A stretch of 33,645 nucleotides of DNA, from positions 1-33,645 of the forward strand of contig CACMYY010000015.1 of NCBI GenBank assembly GCA_902618025.1, written 5' to 3'. This DNA is from an uncultured SAR116 cluster alpha proteobacterium. Its GTDB lineage: Bacteria; Pseudomonadota; Alphaproteobacteria; Puniceispirillales; Marisalimonadaceae. A program made the translations under genes and the position numbers. Below, in pieces: positions 7,503-16,212 of the stretch (within the stretch, counting starts at the first letter, position 1; each line of letters starts with the position of its first letter). The notes under the pieces are model-generated. The model saw only the letters and a list, made by a program, of their open reading frames with translations, searched no databases and was not told where the DNA came from.

Positions 7503-8270
7503 ATGAATCATATGATTGACAATCAAAAGTTAAAAAGTCAAATTTCTGAAAAAGAATGGCATTTGAGATTAGATCTTGCCGCTACTTATAGATTAATTGC
7601 AATGTATGGGTGGGATGACTTAATATACACCCATGTGTCTTTAAGAATACCTGGCCCTGAACATCATTTTCTAATAAATCCATACGGTTTAATGTTTGAT
7701 GAAATTACTGCCTCAAGCTTAGTAAAAATCGATCTAAATGGAGATGCAGTTATAGACACACCCTATGAGGTAAATCCTGCTGGTTTTACCATTCATAGTG
7801 CAATACATTCTGCAAGAGAAGATGCACAATGTGTTTTGCACCTTCATACTAATGATGGTGTTGCTGTTTCTATTCAAAAAGATGGTTTGTTACCAATTAG
7901 TCAGACATCAATGCTTATCCATCCACACATTTCTTATCATGATTATGAGGGTCTAGCATTAGATCATAGTGAAAGAGAGAGGTTAATTAATGATATAGGA
8001 GATAAAAATTTATTCATACTTCGTAATCACGGCACTTTGTCTGTAGGACAAACATGTGGAATAGCATTTATGGGCATATACTTTCTTGAAAGAGCTTGTT
8101 CTGCTCAAATTAGAGCGCAAGCTGCTGGCAAAATAAATTTACCGTCAAAGAAAGCTATTAAAACTACTCAAGAACAATCAATAGGTATGTTTGATTTAGG
8201 TAAAGACAGGCTAGCATGGCCAGCATTGCTCAGAAAACTTGAAAGGCATTCACCAGACTATAAAATTTAA
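7503..8270 (+). CDS. Class II aldolase/adducin family protein
   Basis: A zinc-dependent aldolase-fold enzyme of 255 residues. The metal ligands are H113 and H115 (HLHTNDG) and H176 (LRNHGTL). The stretch LIYTHVSLRIPG at about 41-52 is the usual substrate-loop region. Many relatives of this adducin-like subtype have undetermined substrates; fuculose- or ribulose-phosphate aldolases are more distant. Two in-frame ATGs lie 9 bp apart; the first follows AAGAGAAAA and is used here. It ends tail to tail, overlapping by 4 bp, with a phytanoyl-CoA dioxygenase-family gene. No pathway partner is clear. Confidence 0.85.
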   Translation: MNHMIDNQKLKSQISEKEWHLRLDLAATYRLIAMYGWDDLIYTHVSLRIPGPEHHFLINPYGLMFDEITASSLVKIDLNGDAVIDTPYEVNPAGFTIHSAIHSAREDAQCVLHLHTNDGVAVSIQKDGLLPISQTSMLIHPHISYHDYEGLALDHSERERLINDIGDKNLFILRNHGTLSVGQTCGIAFMGIYFLERACSAQIRAQAAGKINLPSKKAIKTTQEQSIGMFDLGKDRLAWPALLRKLERHSPDYKI

Positions 8271-9157
8271 AATGCTGATTTAGCACCGCCAGTTTTTTGA
8301 GAAGTGAATATGGACCCATAATCCGGTGCTGGAGGAAGAGGAATTGTAACTGGTACACTCTCCATTCTAGGTTGATAACTTACTTTTCCACACACCATTT
8401 GCTTTTCTAATTGATCGCACAATTGTACAGGATTTGTGCTTTTCATATATGCGCCGGCGCCAACCAGTGGCCATGCATCAGCTGAGTTGCATTCGTAAAA
8501 TAAAACTAATCTATCTCTGTCACTATTATTAGGTGAAGATCCATGAAGTGTTCTCGCATGATGAATAGTCATAGATCTTGCCTTTCCAGTTAATGTTACT
8601 GCTTTGCTCATATCAAAATCTGAATCATCTGGATCAATTGCACCACAAAAAACACCATTGTTAAAATGACTTAACACAGGTCCCTTGTGACTCTGAGGTA
8701 TTACCATTAATGGTCCATTATCTATATCAACATCATTTAACATCAAACCCAAAGCTAGAACATTATCATTTGTGTGAGGATAAAATGCCCAATCTTGGTG
8801 CCATTCCACAGCAGCCCCCCCACCAGGTGCTTTGGTGTTTAATTTGCTTGTTTTCAAAGATACATTATCACCAAGAAGATCTTTAAGAATTTCTTCAATT
8901 TTTGACTCTTTAATAATATCCCAAAAAAATTGAGAATGTTGGTGTGGCTGTTTAATTCTTTTAAGTCTGGGGTAATTAGATGAATGACCATCTTCAAGGT
9001 CGAAAATATTATCATTTTCTCTTATCATTTTTGATTTTTCAAAAAAACCATCTACTAAAGCCAACATTTCCTTGTGTTGATTTTCTGATATAACATCTTC
9101 AACAAGTAAATAACCTTGGTCATTGTAAAAATTTATTTCATCCTTAGTTAATGCCAT
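8267..9157 (-). CDS. Phytanoyl-CoA dioxygenase (PhyH) family oxygenase
   Basis: A predicted Fe(II)/2-oxoglutarate-dependent hydroxylase of 296 residues. The iron triad is H120-x-D122 (VEWHQDWAF) and H205 (TLHGSS), and R216 eleven residues later is the likely 2-oxoglutarate anchor. The TLHGSSPN and LPPAPDYG segments are typical of bacterial PhyH-family proteins. It has a strong ribosome-binding site (TAGGGGGTA before ATG). It is transcribed alone, divergently from the MFS carrier at 9247, which could import its substrate. Substrate unknown. Confidence 0.87.
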   Translation of the reverse strand: MALTKDEINFYNDQGYLLVEDVISENQHKEMLALVDGFFEKSKMIRENDNIFDLEDGHSSNYPRLKRIKQPHQHSQFFWDIIKESKIEEILKDLLGDNVSLKTSKLNTKAPGGGAAVEWHQDWAFYPHTNDNVLALGLMLNDVDIDNGPLMVIPQSHKGPVLSHFNNGVFCGAIDPDDSDFDMSKAVTLTGKARSMTIHHARTLHGSSPNNSDRDRLVLFYECNSADAWPLVGAGAYMKSTNPVQLCDQLEKQMVCGKVSYQPRMESVPVTIPLPPAPDYGSIFTSQKTGGAKSAF

Positions 9158-9246
9158 CTATACCCCCTAAAAAATAGAAAAGTAATAATAATTTTAGTCA
9201 TCTGTAAATTATATGTTAATTAAATAATTTTTAAGAGCAACAAGAT

Positions 9247-10473
9247 ATGAAGAATAATTTTATAGAGCTAGACAGTAAGCAAGCTTGGCTAAGATTAATA
9301 ATTATCTTTACAATGAGTGTTATTGGAACTGCAGGCATGTGGTCTGTTGTTATAATAATGCCAAATATTCAAAATGAGTTTGGACTAGATAGAGCAGCTT
9401 CTACCTATCCATATGTTGCAACAATGTTTGGTTACGGTATAGGCAATGTAATCATTGGTCGTATGTTAGATAAAATTGGGATTAGAAAACCAATAATTTT
9501 TGCTTTAATTTTATTAGTTTCTTCTTATTTGTTTTCAGTTTTAGCAACAAATGTTTTTTGGCTATCTATAATTCAGTTTTTTTTAGGTTTTTCTGCTGCC
9601 GCTTTTTTTGGTCCAATGATGGCAGATATATCTAAATTTTTTTATAAAAGAAAAGGTCTTGCTGTCTCTCTAGTTGCAAGTGGTCAACATTTATGCGGTG
9701 CAATATGGCCATTTTTAATCAAAGACTTTTTAATTGATGGCCAATGGAAGAGTGCACATTTATTTATCGCTGTAGTATGCAGCATTTGCATCCCAATATT
9801 ATTTTTTTTTCTAGGAGAAAAAAAAACAAAATCAAATGAAAACATACAAAATTTTGATGTAGAAAAAAATGTTAATTCAACTCTAAAATTATCAATAAGT
9901 AATAAAAAAATTCAAATTTTACTAATGTTTGCTGGAATTCTTTGTTGTGTTGCTATGTCTGTGCCACAAGTACACATCGTACCTTTATGCATTGATTATG
10001 GATATGGCTTAACGGTGGGTACTGAAATATTATCATTTATGTTATTTGCTGCTGTAACAAGCAGAATTTTGTTTGGCTTTTTATCAGATAAAATAGGTCC
10101 CATTCAAACACTTATTCTTGGTTCAAGTCTTCAAGCTATTTCTCTATCAATGTTTTTGCCTTTTAATAGTCAATTATCTTTGTACATTGTTGCAGTCTTT
10201 TTTGGATTATCCCAAGGAGGAATAGTACCTATCTATACTGTGATTATAAGTAAATTCTTACCTACTGATGAAGTCGCTGAAAGAGTTGGTTTACTCATAT
10301 TTGCAACTATAATTGGAATGTCATTAGGTGGTTGGTTGTCAGGGGAAATATTTGATTATACTAATTCATATAAATTGGCATTTTTAAATGGTATATTTTG
10401 GAATATTATAAATGTCTCGATAATGGTTTATCTGTATTTAGTTTATATAAATTCAAAAAGGATTAATGATTGA
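9247..10473 (+). CDS. MFS transporter, OxlT-like monocarboxylate carrier
   Basis: A major facilitator carrier of 408 residues with about twelve hydrophobic segments and a hydrophilic central loop (about 193-220). The loop-2 motif GRMLDKIGIRKP lies near 75-86, and the second-half repeat GFLSDKIGP near 277-285. The N-terminal RLIIIFTMSVIGTAGMWSVV and the overall pattern resemble the oxalate:formate antiporter/monocarboxylate group. It heads a + strand operon. Its TGA overlaps the next, very small ORF by one base (TGATG). A small organic acid is the likely cargo, an inference from family only. Confidence 0.85.
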   Translation: MKNNFIELDSKQAWLRLIIIFTMSVIGTAGMWSVVIIMPNIQNEFGLDRAASTYPYVATMFGYGIGNVIIGRMLDKIGIRKPIIFALILLVSSYLFSVLATNVFWLSIIQFFLGFSAAAFFGPMMADISKFFYKRKGLAVSLVASGQHLCGAIWPFLIKDFLIDGQWKSAHLFIAVVCSICIPILFFFLGEKKTKSNENIQNFDVEKNVNSTLKLSISNKKIQILLMFAGILCCVAMSVPQVHIVPLCIDYGYGLTVGTEILSFMLFAAVTSRILFGFLSDKIGPIQTLILGSSLQAISLSMFLPFNSQLSLYIVAVFFGLSQGGIVPIYTVIISKFLPTDEVAERVGLLIFATIIGMSLGGWLSGEIFDYTNSYKLAFLNGIFWNIINVSIMVYLYLVYINSKRIND

Positions 10474-10625
10474 TGGATTTAGAAAAATTAATGTCTGATT
10501 TATGGAAAAAATATCTTGAAACAAAAGATGTCAAGTATCTTGCTGAAGCATGTGAAAAAGCACCTTTTTTTGGGCAAAAACAAATGGGAAAAGAAATTAG
10601 CAAAATTTTAAAAAATTTGTCATGA
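10473..10625 (+). CDS. Small ORF of 50 residues, unknown
   Basis: A short reading frame starting MDLEKLMSDLWKKYLETKDV and ending KILKNLS, fitted exactly between two genes. Its ATG shares a base with the MFS stop (TGATG) and its TGA overlaps the DUF924 start (ATGA), so it fills the gap completely. It is predicted to be helical, lysine-rich and soluble, with no signal peptide or membrane segment. Coupled starts and stops on both sides are the main evidence for real translation. Function unknown. Confidence 0.6.
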   Translation: MDLEKLMSDLWKKYLETKDVKYLAEACEKAPFFGQKQMGKEISKILKNLS

Positions 10626-11164
10626 TTAATTCTATAATGATTTTAGATTTTTGGTTTAAAGAATGTACTCCAAAGATGTGGTTCAAAAAAGACAAAGAAT
10701 TTGACAACTTAATAAAGAACAGGTTTCAAAAATTATTTGAATTTTGTTTAGAAAATAAAATCAACAACTATCACTTTACTAAAGAAGATTATCTTTCGTG
10801 GATAATTGTATTAGATCAATTTAGTAGAAATATTTATAGAAACCAAATAAAATCATTCGCTGGAGACGAGAAAGCTCTAAAATTATCAAAAATAGCATTA
10901 AAGAAGAGTTTTCTTAAATCTAACGAAGATAACCATAATAGTTTTTTTTTGATGCCTTTTATGCATAGTGAAAAACTTTCAGATCATGAATTTAGTCTTC
11001 CCTTTTTTAAAAAATATACAAATAAAAAAACTTATGATTCAGCACAAAGACATAAAAAAGTTATAGAAACTTTTTCAAGATTTCCTCATAGAAATGAAAT
11101 TTTAGGTAGAAAATCAACTAAATCAGAATTAGAGTTTTTGAAATTACCTGGGAGTAAATTTTAA
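10622..11164 (+). CDS. DUF924 family protein
   Basis: A 180-residue protein with the hallmarks of DUF924, a helical TPR-like family of unknown function: ILDFWFKE near the start, LDQFSRNIYRN (about 55-65), MPFMHSEKLSDHE (about 112-124) and the conserved RFPHRNEILGRKSTKSE near 157-173. The length matches the family. It lies in the operon after a 50-codon ORF (ATGA overlap) and 5 bp before an alpha/beta hydrolase gene. Cytosolic. No function can be assigned. Confidence 0.85.
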   Translation: MINSIMILDFWFKECTPKMWFKKDKEFDNLIKNRFQKLFEFCLENKINNYHFTKEDYLSWIIVLDQFSRNIYRNQIKSFAGDEKALKLSKIALKKSFLKSNEDNHNSFFLMPFMHSEKLSDHEFSLPFFKKYTNKKTYDSAQRHKKVIETFSRFPHRNEILGRKSTKSELEFLKLPGSKF

Positions 11165-11169
11165 ATATC

Positions 11170-11967
11170 ATGGAAATTAATAATACAAAAGTTGGAAATA
11201 ATCCAAGTATTTCAATTGATTATGCAGGTCAAGGGGAAATGATTATCTTTTTGCATGGTATTGGTGGTAATAAAAAGAATTGGACAGAGAATCTTATTTT
11301 TTTCTCTAAAAAATTTCTTTCAGTTGCTTGGGATACTCGAGGATATGGAGAAAGTGATGATTATGAAGGAGATTTAAATTTTGAAGATGTTTTATATGAT
11401 CTAGTAAAAATATTCAAACATTTTAACAAAGATAAGGCTCACATTGTAGGACTGTCAATGGGTGGACAAATCGCGACTTTATTTTATGAAAAATATCCAA
11501 GTTATGTAAAATCTTTAATATTATGCGATACTCATTTTGGATTATCAAATCTAAGTCAGCAAGAGATTGAAAAATTTATAAACTTAAGAAAAGAACCTCT
11601 TATAAATGGCAAAGAACCAAGGGACATTGCTCCAATCGTAGCTTCAACACTTATTGGAGACGTTAATAATAAATCAGCCTATAATCAATTAGTTAACTCA
11701 ATGGAGCTATTACACAAAGAAAGCTATTTAAAAACCATTGAAACATCAATGAGAACTGAACATCGTCATATCTTTAAAACAATAAATGTTCCAACATTAA
11801 TTATGGTTGGTGAGTTAGATACCTTGACGCCTCCATCAATGTCTAATGAAATTATGAAAGAAATAAAAAATAGTAAATTAAGCGTTATTCCTAATGCTGG
11901 TCATCTATCAAATATTGAAAATCCAACAGTATTCAATCAAAAATTGTTAGAATTTCTAGATAGTTAA
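11170..11967 (+). CDS. Alpha/beta hydrolase
   Basis: A cytosolic alpha/beta-hydrolase of 265 residues with a full triad: nucleophile S96 in GLSMGG, acid D217 in GELDTLTPP, base H245 in NAGHLSN. HGIGGNKKNW (29-38) forms the oxyanion region and WDTRGYGESD (54-63) is the usual strand-4 motif. The pattern is near 3-oxoadipate enol-lactonase-like and general carboxylic ester hydrolases. The stop is immediately followed by the methyltransferase start. Substrate not determinable. Confidence 0.87.
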   Translation: MEINNTKVGNNPSISIDYAGQGEMIIFLHGIGGNKKNWTENLIFFSKKFLSVAWDTRGYGESDDYEGDLNFEDVLYDLVKIFKHFNKDKAHIVGLSMGGQIATLFYEKYPSYVKSLILCDTHFGLSNLSQQEIEKFINLRKEPLINGKEPRDIAPIVASTLIGDVNNKSAYNQLVNSMELLHKESYLKTIETSMRTEHRHIFKTINVPTLIMVGELDTLTPPSMSNEIMKEIKNSKLSVIPNAGHLSNIENPTVFNQKLLEFLDS

Positions 11968-12642
11968 ATGAAGTTAATTAAAATTAAACTATACATATAT
12001 CAATTAATCTATTCACAAATAAAGCATACAAAGCATATGACTCAAAATATGAGAAGTCCAGGAAATGGTTTTTTAGGAAATATTGCTAAAGAACTGATGA
12101 TCGTTTTTAACGAATTTGTTTATAATGACTCAATTAAAAAACTCAATGTTAAAAAAAATGATAATGTTATAGAAATTGGATCTGGTAATGGACAGGGAAT
12201 TAAAAAATTACTAAACCTCACTTCCAAAAATATTATTTCGATAGAAGTCAGCGATACATTTCGTAATAAATTAATTCAAAAATTTAAAAATCAAAATGTT
12301 ACAATCTTGTCTAATGATGCAAAAAATTTATCTGATATTGTAAAAGATAATTCTTTCGATAAATTACTTGCAGTTAATGTGGTTTATTTTTTACACCCTA
12401 TAATTGACTATGCTAGAGAATTCTTCAGAATATTAAAAATAAATGGATTAGGTATTTTAGTTTGCAAGTTTGAGGGTATTAAAAACTTTGATGATAAAGT
12501 TGCTCCAAATAAGAATTTGGAAGATATAGTTAATGCTTTTGAGAAAGCAGGGTTTGGAGTTAAAACAGAATTCATTAAATCCAATAATACACAAAAAGAA
12601 TATCATGCAATTTATTTAAGAAAGAGTAAGAATGAACCATAA
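11968..12642 (+). CDS. Class I SAM-dependent methyltransferase
   Basis: A 224-residue Rossmann-fold methyltransferase. Motif I is VIEIGSGNGQG (67-77), the acidic residue ending strand 2 is E93 (SIEVSD), and later come NVVYFLHPIIDYAREFFRILKINGLGIL and a Lys-rich C terminus. The N-terminal 25 residues are basic and unconserved-looking, and the ATG abuts the previous stop without a clear ribosome-binding site; an internal ATG around 12037 (MTQNMRS) is a possible start. It overlaps the next gene by 11 bp. Acceptor substrate unknown. Confidence 0.8.
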   Translation: MKLIKIKLYIYQLIYSQIKHTKHMTQNMRSPGNGFLGNIAKELMIVFNEFVYNDSIKKLNVKKNDNVIEIGSGNGQGIKKLLNLTSKNIISIEVSDTFRNKLIQKFKNQNVTILSNDAKNLSDIVKDNSFDKLLAVNVVYFLHPIIDYAREFFRILKINGLGILVCKFEGIKNFDDKVAPNKNLEDIVNAFEKAGFGVKTEFIKSNNTQKEYHAIYLRKSKNEP

Positions 12643-13492
12643 TTCAAATATACAACCAAGAAGGAGTTTTATATTTACTCCTGGTCTGAAGCCTGACATG
12701 TATCCAAAAGCTCTTAAATCCGGCACAGATATGGTATGTGTTGAACTAGAAGATGGTATTGCCCCACATGATAAAGAAACAGCAAGAAACTTAGCTCTAA
12801 AATTATTTCAAGAAAAGCAAGAAAATGATGGAGTTGAAAGAATTTTAAGAATTAATTGTTTAAGAGAAAAGTTTGGAATAGAGGATGTCCAGGCTATTTT
12901 GTCAACTAAAAATCCTCCACCAGCTCTAATGATCCCAAAAGTAAAAACATCTCAAGAAGTTAAACTTTTAGATGATTTACTCAGTGAAAAAGGACATAAC
13001 TGTAGACTTCATATTATAATTGAAACTAATGAAGGATTAGAAAATGCCTTTGACATCGCAAATTGTTCACAAAGAATAGATGCACTTTTTTTTGGAGGTG
13101 TAGATATGTCTGCAGAGTTAAGATGTGAAAATAAATGGGAACCCCTTTTATATGCAAGATCCAGAATAGTACATGCAGCAGCCTCCGCTGGTATTGATGC
13201 AATAGATGTTCCTTATCTTGATCTAGATAATCTAGATGGTATGAAAAAGGAAGCAATTAAAGCAAAAGAGCTTGGTTTTAGTGGGAAAGGATCAATACAT
13301 CCAAAACAAATTTCTGTATTAAATAATGTTTTCACTCCCTCTATTGAAGTTATAGAACGAGCAAAAAAAATCACATCAACATTTGAAGAAGCAAATACTG
13401 GGCTGGTTGTAATTGATGGCAAATTAATTGAAAAACCTGTGTTAAGAGAAATGTATAGAATTTTATCTATAGCGAACAAATTAAATAATTAA
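12632..13492 (+). CDS. HpcH/HpaI (CitE-like) CoA-ester lyase
   Basis: A TIM-barrel lyase of the citrate lyase beta/malyl-CoA lyase type, 286 residues. It has RRSFIFTPG (10-18), VCVELEDG (35-42), LRIN (72-75), metal ligands E131 (IIETNEG) and D158 (GGVDMSAEL), and the C-terminal GSIHPKQI (220-227). Such enzymes split or form beta-hydroxyacyl-CoA thioesters (malyl-, citramalyl- or beta-methylmalyl-CoA) using Mg2+. It is the last gene of the + strand operon from 9247, consistent with organic-acid use. Its stop overlaps a convergent permease gene by 12 bp. The exact CoA ester is unknown. Confidence 0.87.
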   Translation: MNHNSNIQPRRSFIFTPGLKPDMYPKALKSGTDMVCVELEDGIAPHDKETARNLALKLFQEKQENDGVERILRINCLREKFGIEDVQAILSTKNPPPALMIPKVKTSQEVKLLDDLLSEKGHNCRLHIIIETNEGLENAFDIANCSQRIDALFFGGVDMSAELRCENKWEPLLYARSRIVHAAASAGIDAIDVPYLDLDNLDGMKKEAIKAKELGFSGKGSIHPKQISVLNNVFTPSIEVIERAKKITSTFEEANTGLVVIDGKLIEKPVLREMYRILSIANKLNN

Positions 13493-14212
13493 TAACCTTA
13501 ATGCTAAAAATATTAAAATAATCTGAAATATATAAAAAAATAATTTATTGCTAATTTTATCTAGTAAATACTGCCCAATTCTGCTTCCCAAAAGTGTAGC
13601 AGGTATCATTAACAAAAAAGTATCTATATATTCTAAAAAAGAGAACCCAATCAAAGAGAACCCAATAATTTTTGTGAAGTTTCCGACTAACCCAAAATAA
13701 CCTAAGGTTCCAACTATTGATTTTTTTTCGTTAATACTTTGCTTAACAATTACAGCTAATAGAGGAGCAATAACACCTACAAGGATATTTAAAATACCTG
13801 TAAACAATCCTACGATATAATACCAATTCGATGATATAATAATGTTTTTTATAAATTTAATATTTTGCAATATGAGTGCAATTATTATGAATGAACCAAT
13901 TAGTTTTTTAATATCTTCTGCATTGATACTTTGAAAGATCTCAAGACCTATATAGACACCTAAAGGTATCATAAGAGAAAATCTTAATATTATGCTCCAT
14001 TTTACAAATTTTCTTAAAAGCCATGTCCTTGCAATGTTCGAAGTAAATTGAATTACACCATGAACTGGAATTGCTTCAGATGGATTCATGAATTGTAACA
14101 TTGCAGCTAGTAGCACTGTGCCACCACCTGCTCCAGCAATAGATGTCATCATTGCTGTGAAAAATGAAAGTAAGGTAAGAAGTAGATTGTCATAAATAGA
14201 TAATTCAAGCAT
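13481..14212 (-). CDS. TauE/SafE (TSUP) family permease
   Basis: An integral membrane protein of about 243 residues with seven to eight hydrophobic segments and the TSUP signature SIAGAGGGTVLLAAML near the N terminus, then NPSEAIPVHGVIQFTSN. The second half repeats it with GILNILVGVIAPLLAV. The family exports or imports small anions such as sulfite, sulfoacetate or carboxylates. I use ATG at 14212; a TTG codon at 14224 would add four residues. The gene converges on the CitE-like lyase with a 12-bp overlap. Substrate unknown. Confidence 0.82.
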   Translation of the reverse strand: MLELSIYDNLLLTLLSFFTAMMTSIAGAGGGTVLLAAMLQFMNPSEAIPVHGVIQFTSNIARTWLLRKFVKWSIILRFSLMIPLGVYIGLEIFQSINAEDIKKLIGSFIIIALILQNIKFIKNIIISSNWYYIVGLFTGILNILVGVIAPLLAVIVKQSINEKKSIVGTLGYFGLVGNFTKIIGFSLIGFSFLEYIDTFLLMIPATLLGSRIGQYLLDKISNKLFFYIFQIILIFLALRLLII

Positions 14213-14267
14213 TGTTAAATTCAAATGATTTTAAGATAATTTATTCTTATACTTTTTTGATATTTAA

Positions 14268-14531
14268 TTGAATAAATTTTGTTTGAAGGGTCATCTTATT
14301 TTGAAGAAAAATACCGTAATATTATCAGTTAATAATGATGAAGGACACTTATGCGTTGATATATTTATTAGAGAGAATAAAACTTTTGGTTTTGAAGAAT
14401 ATAGAAAAGATCCTGAAAATATTGATGGGTGGTACAAAGTTGGAAATTACAGTGATAAAATATATAAGAACCAAAAAGAAGCCTATAAAAATGCATGCAA
14501 AAATATTCTGTGGTTAAAATATAAGAAATGA
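14268..14531 (+). CDS. Small unknown protein with non-ATG start
   Basis: An 87-residue basic protein not assigned to a family. No in-frame ATG exists anywhere in the frame, so translation must begin at TTG (14268, 14283 or 14301; GAAGG at 14285-14289 could serve the last). The C-terminal half (GWYKVGNYSDKIYKNQKEAYKNACKN) looks like a compact aromatic, lysine-rich domain. Its stop overlaps the BtuF-like start (ATGA), which supports real translation and a linked role. Start uncertain. Confidence 0.55.
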   Translation: MNKFCLKGHLILKKNTVILSVNNDEGHLCVDIFIRENKTFGFEEYRKDPENIDGWYKVGNYSDKIYKNQKEAYKNACKNILWLKYKK

Positions 14532-15424
14532 AGATAGTAAGCCTTTTCCCTGCAGGATCAGAAATAATATGTAATTTAGAATTGTCAGACAACCTTGTCG
14601 CAGTAAGTCATGAATGTGATTTTCCTCCTTTGTTGAATAAAAAAATTAGAGTAACAAAAAGTATCATTACTAATAGTATGGATCAAAGAATGATTGATCA
14701 ATTAGTTAAAAATGCGATTGAAAATAATGTTTCAATTTATGAAGTTGATAACAAAAAACTCCTTGAAATAAATCCAGACATAATTATCACACAAGGATTA
14801 TGCGAAGTATGTTCAATCTCAGAAAATCAAGTTCAAGCTACTTTAAAAAATAATCTATGTACTTTAACAAGCAAAACTAAAATAATTTCGTTAAATGCTA
14901 CAACATTTGAAGAAATTTGTTCTGAAATTAAAATGATTGGTAGAGAAGTTAACAAAATTGAAATTGCTGAGAGACTAATTCAGGATGCTAATAATAAAAA
15001 AAATAATCTAATTAAAAAAAAATTTAATAAAAAACTTTTACTCCTAGAGTGGATTGATCCTTATTTTAGCCCTGGTCATTGGATACCAGAACAAATTGAG
15101 ATAGCTGGTTTTCAATCTGTTGTGGGAAACAAAGGTGAAAAGTCAGTAGAATTGTCTGCTGAAAAAATTAATGAACTTAATCCTGACTATATCGGTCTAA
15201 TCTGTTGTGGTTACAATCTTGAAGAAAATAAATTTTTTGCAAAAAAACTCTATCAAGATTCTAGAATGAATAATTTGGATGCTATTAAAAACGAACAAGT
15301 ATACGCTTTTGATTCTAATTTTTATTTTAGTAGACCATCTTTAAGAATTATGGATGGAGCTGAACAACTAAGAGAGGCAATATTTTTTAAGAATAAAAAT
15401 TATCATTGTAAAAGAACTTATTGA
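14528..15424 (+). CDS. BtuF-like cobalamin-binding protein without signal peptide
   Basis: A 298-residue protein of the periplasmic-binding-protein type II fold (COG0614, Fe3+/cobalamin group). It has KIVSLFPAGSEIICNL at the start, the HECDFPP motif (28-34), ITQGLCEVC (about 91-99), LLEWIDPYFSPGHWIPEQ (about 172-189) and SRPSLRIMDGAEQL near the end. The protein begins straight at the first strand with no signal peptide, so it is predicted cytosolic, unlike BtuF of a B12 importer. No btuC or btuD is nearby. A cytosolic corrinoid- or tetrapyrrole-binding role is plausible. It overlaps a convergent PhyH-family gene by 7 bp. Confidence 0.8.
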   Translation: MKIVSLFPAGSEIICNLELSDNLVAVSHECDFPPLLNKKIRVTKSIITNSMDQRMIDQLVKNAIENNVSIYEVDNKKLLEINPDIIITQGLCEVCSISENQVQATLKNNLCTLTSKTKIISLNATTFEEICSEIKMIGREVNKIEIAERLIQDANNKKNNLIKKKFNKKLLLLEWIDPYFSPGHWIPEQIEIAGFQSVVGNKGEKSVELSAEKINELNPDYIGLICCGYNLEENKFFAKKLYQDSRMNNLDAIKNEQVYAFDSNFYFSRPSLRIMDGAEQLREAIFFKNKNYHCKRTY

Positions 15425-16212
15425 TATATTATTGGAAACTCTTCACCAACAAGTTTGTCACCAGTTTTGAGCTTAATATTTTCAAAAGGCGGGGATCCCT
15501 TTCCTCCTCTATCTACAAAAAAAGCGTCATCCCCAACAATCCTAGCCGAAAAAATTCTTCTTCTGCTTAATTTATTAACATTTTCAGAAGCCCCATGAAG
15601 TGTTCTAAAATCAAACGCAATTGCATCACCAGCTTTTATCTCCCAGCTTAAAATCTTATAGTCAGTTCTGTTTGCGTTAATGTCAGGAACTTCAATTGAT
15701 TTATCATTTTCATATAAATCATTTCCGTTAAATCTTTTAGGTTTATGAAGAACATTAGACAAATGCGATCCTGCGATACATTCTAAACATCCTTCTTTTG
15801 AAATATCATCTAAAGCTATCCAAAAACTTACTGATTGTTCTCCATCGACACAATAATAAGGTTTATCTTGATGCCAGGGGGTTTTTATCGATGAACCAGG
15901 TTCTTTTACAAGTACATGATCATGGAAAAATCTTGAACTTTTAGAATGCATTAATAATGAAGCATAATAGCCTAACTTGGAGTTAAATATAAAGTCATTA
16001 AATTCAGGTATTCTGTTCCAATTTACTAAATCTTGAAAAAACGGCGCAGTTCCATCTTCTGGTATATATGATCTTTCCCTAATGCTTGGGTTTGCAATTA
16101 ATTTATCAACACCTATTCTTAATTTATCAACCCAATCAGAGAAAATTCCTTTACATAAAATTGCACCATCTCTACTGAAATTCTCAATATCATCATTATC
16201 TATAAATTCCAT
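15418..16212 (-). CDS. Phytanoyl-CoA dioxygenase (PhyH) family oxygenase
   Basis: A second Fe(II)/2-oxoglutarate dioxygenase, 264 residues, clearly different from the one at 8267. The iron ligands are H114-x-D116 (TPWHQDKPYY) and H206 (RTLHGASEN), with R217 at the expected 2-oxoglutarate position. The N terminus (FSRDGAILCKGIF) is typical of PhyH proteins. It overlaps the upstream flavin reductase gene by 17 bp, so the two are co-transcribed and may act on related substrates. A ribosome-binding site AAGGAATGGG sits inside the upstream gene. Substrate unknown. Confidence 0.87.
   Translation of the reverse strand: MEFIDNDDIENFSRDGAILCKGIFSDWVDKLRIGVDKLIANPSIRERSYIPEDGTAPFFQDLVNWNRIPEFNDFIFNSKLGYYASLLMHSKSSRFFHDHVLVKEPGSSIKTPWHQDKPYYCVDGEQSVSFWIALDDISKEGCLECIAGSHLSNVLHKPKRFNGNDLYENDKSIEVPDINANRTDYKILSWEIKAGDAIAFDFRTLHGASENVNKLSRRRIFSARIVGDDAFFVDRGGKGSPPFENIKLKTGDKLVGEEFPIIYQ

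Noticed and set aside
14335-14517. 60-codon + strand frame with an ATG start within the small unknown gene
   Set aside because: It is in another frame and is not coupled to the BtuF-like start, whereas the 14268 frame ends in an ATGA overlap with that gene.
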